DNA from: Phymorhynchus buccinoides
Lineage: Eukaryota; Mollusca; Gastropoda; Neogastropoda; Raphitomidae
Length of the DNA: 64,000 nt
Direction: 5' to 3'
Assembly (NCBI GenBank): GCA_017654935.2
Contig: CM065710.1
Location: 10,719,962 to 10,783,961 of the forward strand
Shown here piece after piece: positions 59,946 through 64,000 of this stretch. The notes under the pieces were generated by a model. The model did no database searches, had not been told where the DNA came from, and worked only from the letters and a program-made list of their open reading frames with translations. The translations under genes and the position numbers were made by a program. Each line of letters begins with the position of its first letter. Within the stretch, counting starts at the first letter, position 1.

Positions 59946-60237
59946 TTATCATTATGGAGGATAATGGGGGGGGGGGGGGATGAAGGGTTAAAATATGAAG
60001 AGTTTAATCAATGACATAATGTTGAAATTGCCCACCACCCTATATCCTGCATGCATTAAAAAATGGTGTCCTTTTAGTATGTTTGTGTTAGTGAAGTTTC
60101 GCATATTACGCTATCCAAGTAACCCAGAATTTTTGCATGACAATGTATTGTTTGATGGGTCGATTTTATATTATTGGTTTGTTTTATAGAGCATCGTCAT
60201 AAAAACAAATAAATGAGAACTGATTACACACTTTGAC

Positions 60238-60846
60238 ATCTTCTTCTTCTTCTTCTTCGTTCGCTCAGACCGTTTCCTGTCATATGAGCGTAGATGCATC
60301 ATGCTGCCGTTATGCGCCTAGCTAAGAAATAGTTAGGCCCAGCAGCATGTCCGACTTCGGCTCAAGAAATCTTTGCAAGAATTTATAGAAAAAAAGGCAG
60401 GAGAATGGACCAGTGAGATAGAAAGATAGCAGATGACAGGAAAAGGCATAGTCAAAGAGAGTGACAGATTAGAGGAAGTTACCAGCACAGAACTTCCAGA
60501 AGGTGGGGGAAATATTTGTACAAAAGACCCCCCCGGTATCCCCTCGGGGGAACACTTTAACATAAATAGATGAATAAATTAATAAATGAATGAAGGAAAA
60601 GATAAATAAATAAACTGACATTCAATATGTATTCGTACATGTCCCCCCAAAAAAATAAGAAGAAAAAGAGAAAGAAATTGGCAAAACACGATACTGGTAC
60701 ATTGAAATTGTCGCTCCTCCAGAATCGGAATTTGTCGGCTGTACGCAGCGGGGAGACCAGTGAAAACTGAAAACGGACACATACGTACCTTACCCATTAT
60801 GGCCTTTTGGCCTGAGAAAGAAGAAGAAGAAGAAGAAGAAGAAGAA
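60238..60846. mobile_element. SINE-like repeat G, two facing blocks
   Basis: 60238-60545 runs from (CTT)n and GTTCGCTCAGACCGTTTCCT to GAACTTCCAGAAGGTGGGGG. 60710-60846 is the second block reversed, ending in (GAA)n. Confidence 0.65.
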
Positions 60847-61029
60847 ATTGTCGATTTTTACATTATTTCGTTAGTTTTATTTGTTACATTAATAATCAAA
60901 TTCATCTCAGCGTATCTGTGTCCTTGTAAGTTATGAATTCTTCAAGTTATTTCATGAACAAATAAATAGTTTCCATTTTTAAGTTAAAAGGGACACAGTT
61001 CAAGTCAAATCGACTTATTACCTATTTAC

Positions 61030-61030
61030 T

Positions 61031-61084
<54 letters not shown>

Positions 61085-61165
61085 AGGGGGGGGGGGGGGG
61101 TGAGTGAATGAGAGAGAGAGAGAGAGAAAGGGGGGTGGGTGAGTGAGTGAGAGAGAGAGAGAGAA
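61030..61165. repeat. (GA)n and G-run microsatellite
   Basis: GA tracts at 61033-61083, 61110-61128 and 61148-61164, with a G run at 61086-61100. Confidence 0.95.
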
Positions 61166-61317
61166 TTCATTGTACTGGCAAAAACTGACAGATTCATAAT
61201 TGCTTTGCCTTACAAGTCTTGAATATGTTTCACAAAAAGGTCATACATACAACTCAGAAAAATGCAGATTGCATTAAAAAAAAAAAAGGTCTTTATCAAA
61301 TCAAGACTGCTCATCTC

Positions 61318-61440
61318 CACTAAAATCGCACAACTGTACGATACGATTCGATCATGTGATCTCGATGCGCCAATCACATTTATTATTTGAGACCATGTGA
61401 TCGAATCGTATCGTACAGTCGTGTGATTTTAGCGGACGTG
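61318..61440. mobile_element. Foldback palindrome, about 120 bp
   Basis: TAAAATCGCACAACTGTACG ... CGTACAGTCGTGTGATTTTA. Arms of about 45 bp around a loop of about 25 bp. Confidence 0.88.
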
Positions 61441-61539
61441 TGGCTGGCCTGCAAGCCCTTTCCACTATTCGGCAGGAGTAGGTCGTGTTGTGCCGGTGGG
61501 ATGGTTGACACGAAACTCACATAGCACACGACAATGGGT

Positions 61540-61625
61540 GACGCTGTACTAGAGCGACGCGCTCTCCTGGTGGGAGCGACCTGAATTTCACAGAGACAAG
61601 ATTCTGTGACTAGAAATGGCACCAA
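61540..61625 (+). mobile_element. SINE core/tail fragment without its tRNA head
   Basis: 'CTGGTGGGAGCGACCTGAAT' and TTTCACAGAGACAAGATTCTGTGAC match the tail of the tRNA-type SINEs, but no A or B box precedes. Confidence 0.7.
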
Positions 61626-61807
61626 AACTAAAAGTAAAAAAATATACATTTTTGATTTATCTTTACAAGATTCGTTCATCAGTTATCTATCTGTTTAGGA
61701 GTCTGGTACCGTAACCTTGAGTGGCGTCTTAAACAGTCAACACGGGTAGTAGTATGCAAATTAGACTAAACTGCCAATCATAATAATAATAAATAATACA
61801 TAATGCA

Positions 61808-62326
61808 TACTGTAATTTACGGCCTATAAGGCGACACAGCGCATAAGGCGCACCCCCTGCTTTTTTTTTTTTTTTTTGTAATTTGAACAAAGATAGGGCG
61901 CATACACCCGATAAGGCGCAAAGAAACCAAAGAAATTAAAAAAAGGAAGAACGAAGCGATCAGCGAAAGTAACATCATTACAGGGCCAGTGACGGAAGTG
62001 GAAGCCTAACAAACAACAATACAATGGAAATGCCATTCGTTTTGTCTTGGGCATGATGAGGGTTGTTTGATCCGATCAGTGCTAGGTCTATTGCTGTGTC
62101 CGATTGTGATCACGGAAGAGATACGATCGTGAAGCGAAAGTGCAATGTGAGTGAACTGTTGTCGGTTTGTTGTGGAAGCTACCAGAGCATGGTGAGTGGT
62201 TCATTTCAACTCTTGACCCCCTTACTTTTGTCTGTTTAGAGTATAGAAAGGGCGCATGCGCCGGATTGGGCGCAGGGGTCAAAGTCCTGTAAAAAAGTTG
62301 CGCCTAATAGGCCGTAAATTACGGTA
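61808..62326. mobile_element. pogo-like MITE, second copy of the 12331 family
   Basis: TACTGTAATTTACGGCCTAT to TAGGCCGTAAATTACGGTA. The interior is closely similar to 12331-12865. Confidence 0.85.
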
Positions 62327-62835
62327 GTATTTATATAGCGCCTTTCTTTAGAATTAAACTCAAGGCGCTCACATTCAATGATTGACACGCAATTGGGCTA
62401 ACATGCACATTCATTCGATCATCATCTAATTAATGTGAAAAGTTAGAGAGAGAAAGCTCTTTGAAACAAGTGAGTTTTCATTTGGGTTTTGAAAGCGGGA
62501 AGTGCTGAATTGTGACGGAGGTGAACAGGCAAAGAGTTCCAGACAGTGGGGGCGCAAAAACTAAAACTGCATTGTCCAAAAGATTTTAAATTCATTTTAA
62601 GAACTTTCAACAGTTTGTGGCATGGGAAGATCGGAGTGAGCGAGAAAGAGTAAGTTTGGAGAGCACTTGAGAGGTAGGATGGTAGGGTCTGTTCAAAGTG
62701 GCGGAATGCAAGGACTGCCAGGTTGTACTCTAAACGAAACTGCACTGGCAGCCAGTGCAGCTCCCTGAGGAGTGGTGTGACATGGTCACGCCTTCGCTTT
62801 CGGAGTGTGAACAAAATCGGGGAGTTTATTCTCAT
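62327..62835 (-). mobile_element. LINE 3' end (CR1/L2-like), - strand
   Basis: From 62835 to 62443 the - strand is open and reads RRRDHVTPLLRELHWLPVQF, then LPSYLSSALQTY, FCAPTVWNSLPVHLR and MKTHLFQRAFSL, then stop. This is the typical C-terminal tail of CR1/L2-type reverse transcriptases. The 3' UTR runs to GGCGCTATATAAATACT at about 62330. 5'-truncated, and the most recent-looking LINE piece here. Confidence 0.88.
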
Positions 62836-62919
62836 TTACACACTATTTCCCGTGTTGATTGTTTAAGACACCACTCATGGTTGCGGTACCTGATTAAGAC
62901 TAAAGTCAAACGCCTATGA

Positions 62920-63287
62920 TATTTATTAGGTACTTCATAGTCACAAAGACGTCTCTGTGAAATTTGGGTTGCTCCCACCTGGAGAGCGTGTCGCAGCCAG
63001 AGGCGCGCCACCCATTTTTTGTGTGGTTCTTTTTGCATGCGAGTTTTGTGTCACTGATGAGGAAGGAAAGGGAGGGAAAATTTTGACAAAATGACAACTT
63101 TTTTGTTGCCACTGGGTTTAACGTGTGCTAAGTGCATGGGCACACAGTTTATCGTCTCATCCGAAAGACTCCACATTCAGACCGTAAGGCCTAGTGCAAA
63201 GTAAGAGGAAATATCCCCTGTACCCAGGTTCAAACTCGGGTTTACTTGACCCAAGGTGAACGCGTTACCACTGTGCCCCTCTACACT
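62920..63287 (-). mobile_element. tRNA-derived SINE, - strand, before the ZU5 exon
   Basis: Complement GAGGGGCACAGTGGTAACGC, B box GAGTTTGAACC (one change). The tail is at 62937-62960. It ends about 105 bp before the ZU5 exon. Confidence 0.85.
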
Positions 63288-63392
63288 GGTGTGTGTGTGT
63301 GTGTGTGTATCAATAGTACATACTATTTTCCTATTATTTGTGGTAAAATGACTAACATTGGATGCCTGTGTGTGTGTGGTTCTATGGTACAG

Positions 63393-63490
63393 ACCGGCAG
63401 GCCAGGAGGCGGAGGACCAACACACAGTTGTAGCAACTGCCAGAGGCACCTTCACCAGTGCTGGCGGAGTACTGAATTCAGAGGAAACAG
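63393..63490 (+). CDS. TJP1: ZO exon: start of ZU5 domain
   Basis: With the two bases carried from 55444 it encodes GPAGQEAEDQHTVVATARGT and FTSAGGVLNSEET. TVVATARGxFxxxGGVL is the opening of the ZU5 domain in ZO-1 (there ending LSSIETGVSIIIPQGAI). This establishes the family independently of GUK. The acceptor is TGGTACAG ending at 63392, after a GT tract, and the donor GTGAGT is at 63491. Phase in 2, phase out 1. The rest of ZU5 lies beyond the window. The 3' end and donor of this exon recur twice downstream. Confidence 0.93.
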
Positions 63491-63801
63491 GTGAGTATGT
63501 GGTTCAGTGGTGCATACTGTATGTTTGTGGTTCAGTCCTACATGTTGTACCCTCACCAGTGCTGGAGGAGTACTGAATTTAGAAGAAGCAGGTGAATGTG
63601 TGTGCGTGGTTCACTGGTGCATACTGCATTTGTGTGTGAATGTGTGTGCATGGTTCACTGATGCATACTGCATTTGTGTATGTGTGTGTGTGGTTTAGTG
63701 GTACATACAGTTGTTGCGCTTTAACCAGTGCTGGAGTAGTGCATGTACTGAATTCAGAGTAAACTCAGGTGAGTAATAGTGTGTGGTTCAGTGATGCATA
63801 C

Positions 63802-63833
<32 letters not shown>

Positions 63834-63891
63834 TGTGTGTGTGTGCGTGCGCATGTGTGCGTGCGTGTTTGTGTGTGTGAGAGTGTGTGCA

Positions 63892-63933
<42 letters not shown>

Positions 63934-64000
63934 TGTGTGTGCGTGTGTGCGCGTGTGTGTGAGTGTGTGTGTGTGTATGTATGTGTGTGTGTGTGTGTGT
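63491..64000 (+). repeat. Two copies of the ZU5 exon 3' end with donors, then GT/GA repeat
   Basis: 'CACCAGTGCTGGAGGAGTAC...AGAAGCAG|GTGAAT' at 63549-63591 and 'AACCAGTGCTGGAGTAGTGC...AACTCAG|GTGAGT' at 63723-63768 repeat the exon end (donor at 63491). Both are out of frame or carry stops. (GT)n/(GA)n fills 63800-64000. Confidence 0.92.

Noticed and set aside
63536..63591. Copy of ZU5 exon end as a small cassette exon (TTCAG acceptor, GTGAAT donor)
   Set aside because: In the required phase it reads into a stop (LEEY-stop), so it does not encode ZU5 sequence.

Overview
The window is nuclear DNA of an animal, most likely a mollusc and probably a gastropod. It is AT-rich and dense in microsatellites, SINEs, MITEs and LINE 3' ends, with small exons far apart. 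The clade is an inference from repeat style and the encoded protein; no species marker is present. There is no sign of bacterial, viral or organellar sequence.

One protein-coding gene is recognisable, on the + strand, running in and out of the window. It is a tight/septate-junction scaffold of the ZO family (ZO-1/TJP1; polychaetoid in flies). I traced 16 coding exons between 532 and 63490 whose GT/AG borders and codon phases all fit, giving about 1,455 residues. In order they are: the end of the SH3-GUK hinge (532-582); the guanylate-kinase-like (GUK) domain (2380-2475, 4580-4665, 6285-6528, 8349-8446); a long disordered Pro/Gly/Ser-rich middle (12076-12315 to 52325-52528); a 1.6-kb Pro-rich, RRxS-rich exon (53840-55444); and the first ZU5-domain exon (63393-63490). 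The PDZ and SH3 exons must lie upstream, the rest of ZU5 downstream.

The most unusual feature is that seven of the 16 exons are flanked by tandem copies of their own edge, including the splice site. The GUK terminal exon has about seven upstream decoy copies (7371-8305). The exon at 26879 has nine extra copies of its 3' splice site plus its first ~37 bases, each unit ending in an in-frame TGA. The 3' ends of the exons ending at 6528, 19283, 52528 and 63490 are repeated downstream, several copies keeping a plausible donor. The donor of the first exon is also duplicated. Most arrays lie next to (GT)n/(GA)n tracts. The window thus records repeated exon-border duplication in one gene, with the potential for competing or unproductive splicing.

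Introns are filled with recognisable repeats. There are TTAA-flanked piggyBac-like MITEs (nine copies of one family plus four other types). There are pogo/Tigger-like TA-flanked MITEs and CAG...CTG elements with about 6-bp target duplications. There are tRNA-derived SINEs, at least three other SINE-like families, and CR1/L2-type LINE 3' ends. There are foldback palindromes, one with TTAGGG-like repeats at its centre, and minisatellites of 39, 98 and 100/106 bp. Nesting is frequent, and two empty-site comparisons inside the window prove the TTAA target. The largest intron (27254-48953, 21.7 kb) holds no exon I can support.
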